64,000 nucleotides of DNA from Pectobacterium aroidearum (GCF_041228105.1 NZ_CP166097.1:4464001-4528000); one strand, 5' to 3'. Shown: positions 8,760-16,168, counted from the first letter of the stretch. Notes: generated by a model from the letters alone, not told the origin. A program made the numbers and translations.

Positions 8760-9251
8760 TCAGAGTACAGTGGTGAACAGTTGCAGAATTGCGTGACCCG
8801 CAATAACAGCCTGCTGGCACAACTGCACAAACTGCTCATGATGCAGATAGGCCCAGACAACAGCAGATGTGATTATCCCTGTCGCCGACATGGCCATCAG
8901 AAACTGGTTACGCCGCCGGCGGAACAGTGCTTCTTTCTCTGAGACTTGTGTGTGCAAAAACAGTCCCAGCGTTTGCAGTTCCGCAAAACGACTGAACTCT
9001 TCACGCCGTAGTGCTTCACAAGCTGCATCATAACGTTCCAGTTCTTCCGGATGACGCTGTTCAAGAAAACGCCGGTACCCACCGTCTCTCAACGTGTGAT
9101 AGTGCCGATCAAACTCAGCCTGTAACCAGTCATAGAAACGGTTACGGGTACGTTCGATGGCACCAGGCTCGCGAGTCAGAGACTTCATTGCGCCTTGCGT
9201 GGCCAGGGCCGATTCCGATTCTTGGTGTTCATTAGTGGTCAGTAAACTCAT
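8760..9251 (-). CDS. Hypothetical membrane protein
   Basis: A 163-residue protein. Residues 25-115 are soluble, charged and helical (RFYDWLQAEFDRHYH, then a cluster of Arg and Glu). Two hydrophobic helices follow, at about 118-135 and 143-163, so it is probably an inner-membrane protein with a large cytoplasmic N-terminus. Nine bases separate its end from the ArdC-methylase leader. No recognised family. Confidence 0.7.
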   Translation of the reverse strand: MSLLTTNEHQESESALATQGAMKSLTREPGAIERTRNRFYDWLQAEFDRHYHTLRDGGYRRFLEQRHPEELERYDAACEALRREEFSRFAELQTLGLFLHTQVSEKEALFRRRRNQFLMAMSATGIITSAVVWAYLHHEQFVQLCQQAVIAGHAILQLFTTVL

Positions 9252-9323
9252 GGTATGGACTCCGAAAAAAAAAGACGGGTCCCCCCCTGCGGGTGTCCCC
9301 GTCAGGGTTAGTAAGATGCTGTA
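9252..9323 (-). promoter_or_regulatory. Leader hairpin before the 163-aa membrane protein
   Basis: GACGGG (9274-9279) pairs with CCCGTC (9298-9303) around a C/G-rich loop. Pairing between the inner segment and the SD (GACTCC, 9258-9263) is weaker than in the neighbouring leaders. Confidence 0.4.
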
Positions 9324-9602
9324 TTAGTCGGTCACGGTCAGGCTGATATGAACAACATCATTCTCATAGCGCAGATAAAACTGCTGCCATAAGGGTGTCG
9401 TCCTATCGCCATCACAGGGTAAACAAAAAATACCTGTCGTTACTTCTGAATGCGTACTTGAAGCCAGCGCTTTTAATGCATGACGAATCAGACGATGTAG
9501 CCGTTCAGTCTCGCATGCCGGCTCGGTCGTAAACGCGACGAGTCTTTCCCAGGCGCTGTCATCAATGGCAACGGCCGGAGAGGAATGAGGCCTGTCCATC
9601 AT
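9324..9602 (-). CDS. Small hypothetical protein
   Basis: A 92-residue soluble protein with no motif that I recognise. The start overlaps the stop of the upstream gene at 9599, so the two are translationally coupled. Its C-terminal third is beta-like (QQFYLRYENDVVHISLTV). It belongs to the maintenance operon. Confidence 0.6.
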   Translation of the reverse strand: MMDRPHSSPAVAIDDSAWERLVAFTTEPACETERLHRLIRHALKALASSTHSEVTTGIFCLPCDGDRTTPLWQQFYLRYENDVVHISLTVTD

Positions 9603-10042
9603 GCTGCTTCATCATTCTGAGCAGCTGACGAAATCGTCACGACAGCGGGCATCCTTTCAGGTTTAGGTCGTTGGCGCACATTACGTAATAACTTCTGGTG
9701 CATGGCCAATGCGGTATCAACCGCCTCGTCTTCGCTATCCATATAACGTTCACCGTAAAACGGTTCAGCTGCCTCCTCGCCGAAATACAGCAGTTCGACG
9801 CCAGGCTTATAGCTGTGCCGGTGTTGCAGTACGATTGCTCGGCCACAGCACTGGTGATCGTCAGCAAGCAGCCACTTCCCTGTATAAATTATTCGATGAG
9901 TTGACGATTCCATCGGCTCTGAACGCTGTCGCCAGGTCTGATAAAGCCAGACAAGCGCTCGCGCAGACAATTTGCTCGTCCAGCGCACGATGAACCACAG
10001 CCCTGTAAACAGAACAATCAGTATGTGTAAAGGCATTGGCAT
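9599..10042 (-). CDS. Hypothetical protein with one N-terminal membrane segment
   Basis: 147 residues from the ATG at 10040-10042, which has AAGGAGGGG just upstream. A longer frame exists but lacks an SD and overlaps the upstream gene extensively. Residues 5-20 form a hydrophobic helix (HILIVLFTGLWFIVRW). The rest is soluble with an acidic middle and ends in a proline-basic stretch. The function is unknown. It is coupled to the genes on both sides. Confidence 0.65.
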   Translation of the reverse strand: MPMPLHILIVLFTGLWFIVRWTSKLSARALVWLYQTWRQRSEPMESSTHRIIYTGKWLLADDHQCCGRAIVLQHRHSYKPGVELLYFGEEAAEPFYGERYMDSEDEAVDTALAMHQKLLRNVRQRPKPERMPAVVTISSAAQNDEAA

Positions 10043-10053
10043 AACCCCTCCTT

Positions 10054-10263
10054 TCAATGCGTTAATCCGCGAAGTGCGAGGACAACAGCTAAAAGCACCA
10101 GAGAACCGGCGACTTTCAGCAACGTGAGATAACCAAGCAGCTTCAGCAGTGCATTGCGATCGCGTCGAAAACATTCACGACGTATGAGCTGACACAATGC
10201 GTCTTCCTGCTCTGGTGTAAACGAAGCATCCTGAGTGGGAGCTTCTTGAGTGATATGAGACAT
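10054..10263 (-). CDS. Small hypothetical membrane protein
   Basis: A 69-residue protein with an acidic, helical N-terminal half (EQEDALCQLIRRECFRR) and a hydrophobic C-terminal helix from about residue 43 to 65. SD AAGGAGAG precedes the ATG and is the third segment of a very clear three-part leader. No family recognised. Confidence 0.65.
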   Translation of the reverse strand: MSHITQEAPTQDASFTPEQEDALCQLIRRECFRRDRNALLKLLGYLTLLKVAGSLVLLAVVLALRGLTH

Positions 10264-10369
10264 GAACTCTCCTTTTTGGTGATAAAAAAAGGGAGAGTCA
10301 TCCCGTAGCGGGAGAAGGCTCTCCCCGTGGGGTAACGTCTGATTAGACGAAAGTATTTAATTTATGTGG
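10264..10369 (-). promoter_or_regulatory. Three-segment leader before the 69-aa gene (clearest example)
   Basis: GGGAGAGT (10291-10298) can pair over 7 bp with CTCTCCC (10319-10325) or equally over 7 bp with ACTCTCC (10266-10272), the SD strand. The two pairings exclude each other. This is the simplest demonstration of the switch layout. Confidence 0.7.
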
Positions 10370-10846
10370 TTATAACCAGCCGCGTTCAACAAACGACACC
10401 ATTTCACCGTGGCCAACCACTATGTGATCTAGTAGGCGTGTTTCAATCAGATCTAGTGCGTTAACCAGATCCTCGGTGATTTGTCGATCGGCATTACTGG
10501 GTTCAGCATTACCAGACGGATGGTTATGCGCACAAATGACCGAGGCCGCATTCAGAGAAATGGCACGACGAACAATTTCACGTGGATGGACTTCAACGTT
10601 TGCAATCGAGCCGGCAAAAATGGACTCACAGGCAATTAAACGCTCCTTACGGTCTAGGAACATAACAACAAAAACTTCTCGTTCCATGTGCTCCAATTTG
10701 AGACGCAAGTAAGCTTTAATATCTTCAGGGGATGTCATGACTTCCCGTTTCCTGACTCTCCGTTCAAGCAGTGCCAATGCCATATTGATGACACGTGCCT
10801 CACGCTCGGTATAAGCCGTAGTACTGGGGGGTGTTAATTCGCGCAT
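10370..10846 (-). CDS. radC: RadC-family JAB/MPN metalloprotein
   Basis: 158 residues from the ATG at 10844-10846 (AAGG upstream); the longer frame has no SD. It carries the JAMM metal site: HNHPSG at residues 107-112 and D120, with conserved E in the preceding strand. It covers the MPN domain but lacks the helix-hairpin-helix N-terminus of chromosomal RadC, as is usual on mobile elements. Function is unproven. A role in DNA processing or as a peptidase-like hydrolase has been suggested for the fold. It lies mid-operon between membrane proteins and the small paralogues. Confidence 0.9.
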   Translation of the reverse strand: MRELTPPSTTAYTEREARVINMALALLERRVRKREVMTSPEDIKAYLRLKLEHMEREVFVVMFLDRKERLIACESIFAGSIANVEVHPREIVRRAISLNAASVICAHNHPSGNAEPSNADRQITEDLVNALDLIETRLLDHIVVGHGEMVSFVERGWL

Positions 10847-10869
10847 AAAAGACCTTTTACGGGCGAATG

Positions 10870-10911
10870 CTTTCCCCTTAGTGGCGGAAAACATTGCCAC
10901 TAAGGGGAAAG
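10870..10911 (-). promoter_or_regulatory. 16-bp perfect hairpin in the radC leader
   Basis: CTTTCCCCTTAGTGGC (10870-10885) and its exact complement (10896-10911) around a 10-nt loop. No T-run follows on the minus strand, so it is not a typical terminator. TTTTAC next to the SD can pair with GTAAAA just beyond the hairpin. Confidence 0.65.
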
Positions 10912-10952
10912 GTAAAATTATCGTAAGTCGATAATTAACGTAAAACAGACTG

Positions 10953-11423
10953 TCAGTGCATCAAACAACCTTCAAGCAAAGGCTTACACTCAGTGTTGGG
11001 AACGAGCCGTACACACTGGTCACTCAAGACGAGTCTTATAACTTTTGACTCGCTAAGGTACTTAATGTGCGCAGCCTCATCAGAAAAACCCGAACGAGTA
11101 TACTTAACGTCGGTGACACCATAGTGAAAATAGGTGTCCCAGACCCCCTTGCCAGCTTTCTTTCCCTGTGAAATAACATCATCAAAATAATGTCTGTAAT
11201 TCTCGGGAATAAAGCCTAACTCAAAGGTTTCGCCTAGACACTCTGCGATTTCGAAAATCAGATAATCATGACCTATAGTGCCACTATGATCAGGAACACT
11301 TTTGATATCAGACTGCTTGAATGTACTCATCTCCATCAATTTGCCTTCTATTGCAGAAATCACACAAAGCAGCTCAACGACAGAATGACGATTACGATAA
11401 AGATGATTAAGCAAAGTATTCAT
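10953..11423 (-). CDS. Hypothetical protein, member of a tandem three-gene family
   Basis: A 156-residue soluble protein. It is a close paralogue of the next upstream gene: both start NTLLNxLxRNRHSVV and share the IEGKLME, IFEIAECLGET and FIPxNYxHY segments. A more distant third copy lies at 12749-13222. Function unknown. SD is within a three-part leader (GAGGATTTATC before the ATG). Confidence 0.7.
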   Translation of the reverse strand: MNTLLNHLYRNRHSVVELLCVISAIEGKLMEMSTFKQSDIKSVPDHSGTIGHDYLIFEIAECLGETFELGFIPENYRHYFDDVISQGKKAGKGVWDTYFHYGVTDVKYTRSGFSDEAAHIKYLSESKVIRLVLSDQCVRLVPNTECKPLLEGCLMH

Positions 11424-11519
11424 AGATAAATCCTCTCTTCAATTTGAAAAGGGACTTATCCCCAGAGGGGAAAAATCCCCATATGGGTTAAGTAACAAAA
11501 AATGCATCGAGAACTGTAT
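11424..11519 (-). promoter_or_regulatory. Three-segment leader before the 156-aa gene
   Basis: On the minus strand S1 GGGGATTTTTCCCC, S2 GGGGATAAGTCCC and SD GGATTTATC. S2 can pair with S1 (one mismatch, one G-U) or with the SD over nine pairs including one G-U wobble. Confidence 0.65.
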
Positions 11520-11924
11520 TCAGTGGGCCCGACTGAGGTACGTGATATAACCATCAAAATCGCTGTTGCCATCCAGGCAGGAAGAAAATTCCCAGCGAGT
11601 ATGCTTACCTTCCTGGACGCCATTCTGAAAGGCTTTGTCCCAAAACCCTTGAGCAACTTTGTTGCCCAGTGCAATCACATCATTCAAATAATGACTGTAA
11701 TTATCAGGGATAAAATTCAGCCCAACGGTTTCGCCAAGACATTCTGCGATTTCGAAAATCTGATAGTCATTGTCTGTAAAACCATCCTCATCAGGGGAAC
11801 AGTTGATCTGAAGTGCCTCGAATGCACCAACCTCCATCAATTTTCCTTCTATGTCAGAAATCACACACAGCAGGTCAACGACAGAATGACGATTACGAGC
11901 AAGACGGTTAAGTAAAGTATTCAT
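11520..11924 (-). CDS. Hypothetical protein, second member of the tandem family
   Basis: A 134-residue paralogue of the 10953-11423 protein with near-identical first 25 residues and the same IFEIAECLGET and FIPDNYSHY blocks. The C-termini differ. The DNA of the first ~130 bases is also very similar in both genes, so the duplication is fairly recent or maintained by conversion. No known domain. The start ATG is at 11922-11924. Confidence 0.7.
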   Translation of the reverse strand: MNTLLNRLARNRHSVVDLLCVISDIEGKLMEVGAFEALQINCSPDEDGFTDNDYQIFEIAECLGETVGLNFIPDNYSHYLNDVIALGNKVAQGFWDKAFQNGVQEGKHTRWEFSSCLDGNSDFDGYITYLSRAH

Positions 11925-12018
11925 AATGGATAAATCCTTTTTTCAATTTGAAAAAGGATTTATCTCCACGTGGGGATAAATCCCCGTGTGGGTTAAGTTA
12001 AACAGCGTCAGGCAAACC
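11925..12018 (-). promoter_or_regulatory. Three-segment leader before the 134-aa gene
   Basis: S2/SD stem of 15 bp: GAAAAAGGATTTATC (11950-11964) pairs with the SD strand at 11929-11944. S2 can instead pair with S1 GGGGATAAATCCCC (11972-11985). Confidence 0.7.
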
Positions 12019-12660
12019 TCAGCCAGCATGGCTGTTCTTATTCAGGTTACGAGATGCATATTCGATGATGTCACCCAATACCATAAGCAATTGTGGCATG
12101 GTCAAAGGTGTACCTTCCGCGATAATCCCGAGCTTCACTGCGCCTTCGCCAATTGCATTGGCGAAAAGAGCACGCTGATGAAGAAGATCATCAACAGATT
12201 CGGTAGCCAAATCACGATAACTGCTGTTGTCTGAACCGAACTCCGGCGTTATTGCATTCGCTTCCGCATGAGTGCGAGCGTAACGCAGCAAATCGTCGAA
12301 TGCGTCCTGGATTTGCTTGCCTTCTGTGTCCGATATCATTGGCAATCGGTTATCTTTGAAATCGAGTAGCACCCCATGAAGGGCGCATAACGTCACCATT
12401 AACCCGAATGCATCCGTTGTTACTTGGACTCGGAACCGGGATGCGTAAACATTATAAAGTTTATCACCGTCAGGAACGGCATATACCGGGGTTTCCAGAT
12501 CGTTGGTCACCTGAGGGTGCCAGTCATTCCAGCTACCACTGCTAACATGGAGCTTAGACTGCCAGACCTCAATAATGTACTGAACGAATACGTCGTAAGT
12601 CTCTTTCGACATGAAAGAGTAGAAAGTTTCAAAGGCTGACGCTTTGTTAGTCTGAGTCAT
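12019..12660 (-). CDS. Hypothetical protein
   Basis: 213 residues from the ATG at 12658-12660, chosen because GAGGATTTATCC lies directly upstream within the recurring leader; a longer frame crosses that leader. Soluble, aromatic-rich N-terminus (AFETFYSFM), then mixed alpha/beta. No family recognised. It sits between members of the small paralogous family and shares their leader type, so it is probably expressed with them. Confidence 0.7.
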   Translation of the reverse strand: MTQTNKASAFETFYSFMSKETYDVFVQYIIEVWQSKLHVSSGSWNDWHPQVTNDLETPVYAVPDGDKLYNVYASRFRVQVTTDAFGLMVTLCALHGVLLDFKDNRLPMISDTEGKQIQDAFDDLLRYARTHAEANAITPEFGSDNSSYRDLATESVDDLLHQRALFANAIGEGAVKLGIIAEGTPLTMPQLLMVLGDIIEYASRNLNKNSHAG

Positions 12661-12748
12661 GGATAAATCCTCTTCTAAATTCAATGTGAAAGGATCTATC
12701 CCCAACGGGATAGATCCCGCATGGGTTAAGTCACGATATGGCAGTCGG
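12661..12748 (-). promoter_or_regulatory. Three-segment leader before the 213-aa gene
   Basis: S1/S2: GGGATAGATCC (12707-12717) with GGATCTATCCC (12692-12702), a perfect 11-bp stem. S2/SD: 10 pairs with GGATAAATCC (12661-12670), one of them G-U only if the minus strand is the RNA. Confidence 0.7.
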
Positions 12749-13222
12749 TCAGTAGAACGTCCGGCCTTCATACCAATTGCGCTCAACATCTACACTGAGC
12801 ACGTAAAGGTAGTAGTCAATGAGCCAAATGCTCGCATCAGGGCTCTCATGAACACGGGCAGCATCCTTCAGGCCTTTATTAAAATAGTACTGCCACAGGG
12901 CAGTATTAACGGAAAGGCCGAACTCAAGAATATCTGCGAAGTATTTGTCGAAAAAAGTGCGCGGTAGCAGTTCCAGGTTGATAATTTCACCGACCTGCCG
13001 TGCAACCCACGCTATCTTTTTCTGGTTAAGCGTCATCATCGCTAAGTCATCCCAGTCCATCGTATCAATGTCGAGACGTATGAGCGCAGTCGCTTCCATC
13101 AATACAGACTCAATGTCAGAGACAATCCTGATGAGGTCTGTTGTGGAACGTTGTAAAAATTCATCATCGCGTCGCAAAATGGCCAGGCGCGAGACGAAAG
13201 GTTTCGTGTTGAAATCGTGCAT
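12749..13222 (-). CDS. Hypothetical protein, distant third member of the small family
   Basis: 157 residues from the ATG at 13220-13222 (leader SD AAAGGATTTATC upstream). It shares with the 10953 and 11520 genes the order of blocks: RxxTDLIRIVSDIESVLME, then a central helix with VARQVGE, then LLPRTFFDKYF and WQYYFNKGLKD. Sequence identity is low. The three proteins probably have the same fold. Function unknown. Confidence 0.65.
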   Translation of the reverse strand: MHDFNTKPFVSRLAILRRDDEFLQRSTTDLIRIVSDIESVLMEATALIRLDIDTMDWDDLAMMTLNQKKIAWVARQVGEIINLELLPRTFFDKYFADILEFGLSVNTALWQYYFNKGLKDAARVHESPDASIWLIDYYLYVLSVDVERNWYEGRTFY

Positions 13223-13302
13223 CGATAAATCCTTTTTTCGGTTCAAAACGAAAAGGGATTTATCTCCACCGGGGATAAATCCCCATGTGGGTATGTTTTA
13301 AG
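13223..13302 (-). promoter_or_regulatory. Three-segment leader before the 157-aa gene
   Basis: SD strand GATAAATCC...CG (13224-13240) is complementary to CGAAAAGGGATTTATC (13249-13264), which can also pair with GGGGATAAATCCCC (13271-13284). Confidence 0.7.
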
Positions 13303-13641
13303 TCACTGGAAGCGGTAACGCAGCGTTGCCAGTTCCTTAGCCAGCAATTCTCCAGCTTGCAACGCCAGACGATTGTTAATAAAAGCTTCGCGTGGCGTCT
13401 TTAAATGTTCAAATCGGTAGTTACCTGGATGGGTTCCAGTACGCGCACAAATGCGAAAATACCAAAAACCATCAGTATCTCGTTCAACCTGAGCTTGAAA
13501 ACTCATGTTTCGTGATCGATTTATGATCCAATCGGATTCAACGGATGTTGGGGAACATTTAAGAAAATGCATTCGCCCCAGTAAAGCAGAGACTGCTTTA
13601 CCAAAAACCATCAAACGTTGAGTAGTTAAAGTTTGCATCAT
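13303..13641 (-). CDS. Small hypothetical protein, first gene of the maintenance operon
   Basis: 112 residues from the ATG at 13639-13641, preceded by TTTGGAGAAC. Basic and beta-rich in the middle (FQAQVERDTDGFWYFRICAR), helical at the end. I do not recognise it. It is the promoter-proximal gene of the 13.6-4.8 kb operon and is preceded by both the three-segment leader and copy A of the structured RNA element. Confidence 0.65.
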   Translation of the reverse strand: MMQTLTTQRLMVFGKAVSALLGRMHFLKCSPTSVESDWIINRSRNMSFQAQVERDTDGFWYFRICARTGTHPGNYRFEHLKTPREAFINNRLALQAGELLAKELATLRYRFQ

Positions 13642-13700
13642 GTTCTCCAAATGAAAAACGGAGAACATTTCTGCCCACACGGGAAGAAATCTTCCCCGCA
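13642..13700 (-). promoter_or_regulatory. Three-segment leader before the 112-aa gene
   Basis: SD strand TGTTCTCC (13641-13648) pairs with GGAGAACA (13660-13667). The next bases ATTTCT (13667-13672) pair with AGAAAT (13685-13690). Confidence 0.6.
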
Positions 13701-13768
13701 TGGGTGGTTGTCAACTGCAGAACGAGTCGACGCTAGACTGAAAAGTGAATGGCAAAAAGCCAGTTGTG

Positions 13769-13935
13769 TGAAGTGAGCCTTAACCGATAATGTTCGGTCT
13801 CTGTTTTCAAAGGTTAAACAGATTTTCGTTGCCGCTCGAAAGCGCCATCTCCCAGGCTAATGATGGCATTGGCATGTGATTACCCTAAGGCGTTCCTCTC
13901 AAATCACTGGAACATTGGCAGTTGTCAGAGACAAC
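13769..13935 (-). ncRNA. Structured leader RNA element, copy A
   Basis: A ~165-nt element upstream of the maintenance operon, 128 nt before its first ATG. Minus-strand helices in order: GUUGUC/GACAAC, GUUCC/GGAAC, GUGAUU/AAUCAC (crossing the previous one), GCCAUC/GAUGGC, CGCU-UUCG-AGCG, UCUGUUU/AAACAGA and UUAACC/GGUUAA (crossing). Two further copies at 15839-15997 and 61582-61741 keep every helix with paired changes. Confidence 0.75.
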
Positions 13936-14017
13936 GGTTTGCAAAATAATCGTACACAAAATCTTCAACGCCGACAAGCCCTACAACTCTCTAGCCTGGT
14001 AAAATATCAAAGCGCAA

Positions 14018-14212
14018 TTACCGAAAATTTACATTAGCATCTTTATCTATAGAGTAAGTCTCTCCACAGTCGTCACACTTAAATGAAGCTCCTGCAGGAT
14101 TACCAACGAATCCGTCTTGCCTCTCTCCACATCGTGGGCAATTAACATATATATCGATTACATACATAGACATGACTTGGTGATGTGTATTATTACTCTC
14201 ATCATTTTTCAT
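14018..14212 (-). CDS. Small zinc-ribbon protein
   Basis: A 64-residue protein with two CxxC pairs, CPRCGE and CDDCGE, separated by 16 residues, which make a rubredoxin-like zinc ribbon. It lies 33 bases downstream of the integrase gene in the same orientation and may be cotranscribed. No SD stronger than AAATTAATTTT is seen, so expression could depend on coupling. Possibly a small nucleic-acid-binding regulator of integration, but this is only inference from position. Confidence 0.6.
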   Translation of the reverse strand: MKNDESNNTHHQVMSMYVIDIYVNCPRCGERQDGFVGNPAGASFKCDDCGETYSIDKDANVNFR

Positions 14213-14245
14213 AAAATTAATTTCCTAAATTAATATGGACTAGAA

Positions 14246-15133
14246 TTATTCTTGGTCAACTTTGTTATAAACACGAGCAACATAATGCCCCCTACCATCT
14301 CCATGACCCAGATCCATAGAAGCTAATGCTTCAGCCTCCTTTTGGCTAAAGCCATTTTTAATATGAAGATTGGTCACATCGTTAGTGTACGCATATCGAA
14401 GGCTATGAGGTGCGTACTTACCAAAAAGTCCAGCACCTCTTACAATATTACGGTATTTTTCAATAGCCAAATGTAAGGCAGGGCTATCAATCAGACGGTT
14501 ATTGTTTTTATCAGATATGCTGATTGCGTTGTTCACTGCGATTAACAATTTATCTCTGTCAATAATAGTCGTATCTCTAGGGCGCCCTCCTTTCGTTCCA
14601 AAAACCACACGAACTTTTTCATCACCATTTTGTAAAGCTTTCTGCCATGTTTTAAGTGATTTTACAGATTGAATGGTCTCTTCATTACGTAAACCAAGAA
14701 GCCGTGATAGTTCCATTGCAGCAGCTGCACCTTGATCGACAATTTTAACTTTTTCCAAGACGCTTTCGTATACGCTATCCGGAATGGCAACTTTCGTCCC
14801 TTCTCTGCTGGCCCCAGAAATACCTAATGCCCGGTTATTTAACGTTTCATGTTCAGGGTTAGCCATAATCGTTTTACCACACGCACGTAAGATACAGCGT
14901 ATCGCAGACATCTCATTTTGCAGAGTCCGTATGGATATATTTTCAAGACGTCGACTCTTCATATACATCTCGACGTGTTTTGGTTTGATATTTTTAGCAT
15001 CACGAATTTGAATATTTAGGCTTCTCAACCTATCTGCAACGCGATCTGCAATTTTCATACGGTCATGAACGGTCTTGAAACTTCCGCCACCATGCCGAGC
15101 CAGAGTTACCAAGCTTTTATTTAATTTGGCCAT
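14246..15133 (-). CDS. Tyrosine recombinase (integrase-domain protein)
   Basis: A 295-residue tyrosine recombinase. The N-terminal part up to about residue 115 is a SAM-like core-binding domain. The catalytic domain shows R149 (GLRNEE), HSLR at 243-246, and a C-terminal HYVARVY whose Tyr 284 or 289 would be the nucleophile. It resembles the integrase_1 type found inside ICEs and genomic islands, not the P4-like terminal integrases of about 400 residues. AGGAGG precedes the ATG. Its long 5' region (15.13-16.0 kb) contains large inverted repeats and copy B of the leader RNA. It may catalyse element excision or work at an internal site. Confidence 0.85.
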   Translation of the reverse strand: MAKLNKSLVTLARHGGGSFKTVHDRMKIADRVADRLRSLNIQIRDAKNIKPKHVEMYMKSRRLENISIRTLQNEMSAIRCILRACGKTIMANPEHETLNNRALGISGASREGTKVAIPDSVYESVLEKVKIVDQGAAAAMELSRLLGLRNEETIQSVKSLKTWQKALQNGDEKVRVVFGTKGGRPRDTTIIDRDKLLIAVNNAISISDKNNNRLIDSPALHLAIEKYRNIVRGAGLFGKYAPHSLRYAYTNDVTNLHIKNGFSQKEAEALASMDLGHGDGRGHYVARVYNKVDQE

Positions 15134-15154
15134 TTAGCCCTCCTATTCTAATGA

Positions 15155-15200
15155 GGTGAGTCAGGTATTCCGTCCGTGTGAACGGAATACCTGACTCACC
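15155..15200. repeat. 19-bp perfect inverted repeat before the integrase gene
   Basis: GGTGAGTCAGGTATTCCGT (15155-15173) and its exact complement (15182-15200) with an 8-nt loop, ending 22 nt before the integrase ATG. No T-run follows. It could be an operator, a leader hairpin or a recombination site. Confidence 0.75.
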
Positions 15201-15341
15201 GGGAACACCTAACTACAAATTCCCTGAAACATTTCATCCCCGATGACACGGTTTGGTTTTGCGCTTCCTGCGTCTCAGCAGACATCTGTGCATCGGGGGG
15301 CGAAATGTTGAACTCATGCGAGATTCTCCAGGTGTTAACCC
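15201..15341. other. Nested long-stem structure in the integrase leader
   Basis: Three nested stems: GGGAACACCT (15201-15210) with AGGTGTTAACCC (15330-15341), ACATTTC with GAAATGT, and CCCCGATG with CATCGGGG. Together they enclose a ~40-nt terminal region. No convincing coding frame was found. Confidence 0.55.
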
Positions 15342-15838
15342 TTTGCGACGCTGCTTGCGCCGTCCGTCTCCGCCATCAGTTCGTTAAAAATAAACTAAAG
15401 ATGTCGCCGTCGATGTCGTGCCGATTTACCTCCTAACTAATTGAAATGTCCTCATGATGATGTCCTTCATACACTCGGATTGGTTGTTAAATTCATGACC
15501 GTTAACGGTTGTTCGACGTTTATACGTCCGTAAAACCGTTACTACGTGTTGGTCAGATGGTATAGAAACCGTCTATCGGGCAGTGCGTAAGCTCTGACCG
15601 TATACGCGCCCGCGCGTCACTTGGTATTCGCGATGCTCATACGCAAGTGACGCGCGCATACTTCTGCTCTCAATCCGGACGTGGAAGATGCCAAATGTTC
15701 CAATTGGCATACCCACGAGCCGTAAAGTTCGCAGCCAGTAAGCAAAGCAAGATAAGCCTTGAAGACGTAATGACGTTAGTACGCAGACATCAAGAAGTCT
15801 GCTAAAGAAGCGCCTGCATATCGCAAGACGTAAAGTTT
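15342..15838. other. Structured non-coding region (possible oriT or long leader)
   Basis: About 500 bases with no gene. It contains a 13-bp perfect inverted repeat CGCGCGTCACTTG/CAAGTGACGCGCG (15611-15623, 15644-15656), an ATGCCAA/TTGGCAT repeat near 15690-15715 and several GACGTA/TACGTC motifs. The density of inverted repeats would fit a transfer origin or a long structured transcript. Neither is shown. Confidence 0.45.
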
Positions 15839-15997
15839 GAAGTGAGCCTTAACCGTTACCGGCCCCTGTTTTCAAAGGTTAAACAGGTTTACCGCCCGAA
15901 GGCGTCATCTCTCAGGTCATGATGACATTGGCAATGTGATCACCCGAAGGCGTCCCTCTCTGATCACCAGGACATTGGCATGTTGCATTCGAGCAAC
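15839..15997 (-). ncRNA. Structured leader RNA element, copy B
   Basis: The most diverged of the three copies, and so the most informative. Compared with A and C it has GUUGC/GCAAC, GUCCU/GGGAC (one U-G wobble valid only on the minus strand), GUGAUC/GAUCAC, GUCAUC/GAUGAC, CGCC-UUCG-GGCG and CCUGUUU/AAACAGG. Paired changes keep each helix. A TTGATC...TACTAT promoter-like pair lies just upstream on the minus strand. Confidence 0.75.
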
Positions 15998-16168
15998 AGT
16001 ACAACGCGTGTATAGTAGATCCGATTAGATAACGAGATCAATAAAATTTAGCTATCTGTTTATATTGATCAACTCAACCTATTTTTATAAAATCCCTGAA
16101 CATTACTTAAGTTTACAATATGAGCCAGAAAATTAACTTTATATTTAATCTAATAAAGGAAGCACAAG

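Noticed and set aside
13936..14017. Possible extra gene between RNA element A and the zinc-ribbon gene
   Set aside because: No frame with a start and SD; only a weak TTGAAG promoter-like motif.
14246..15133. ICE end (attL/attR) next to the integrase
   Set aside because: No tRNA 3' end or direct repeat pair seen; the genes on both sides look like ICE interior.
15195..15285. A 28-codon minus-strand frame (starts MSAETQEAQNQTVSS) within the nested stems
   Set aside because: Could be a leader peptide, but no SD is present and the stems explain the sequence; left as unproven.
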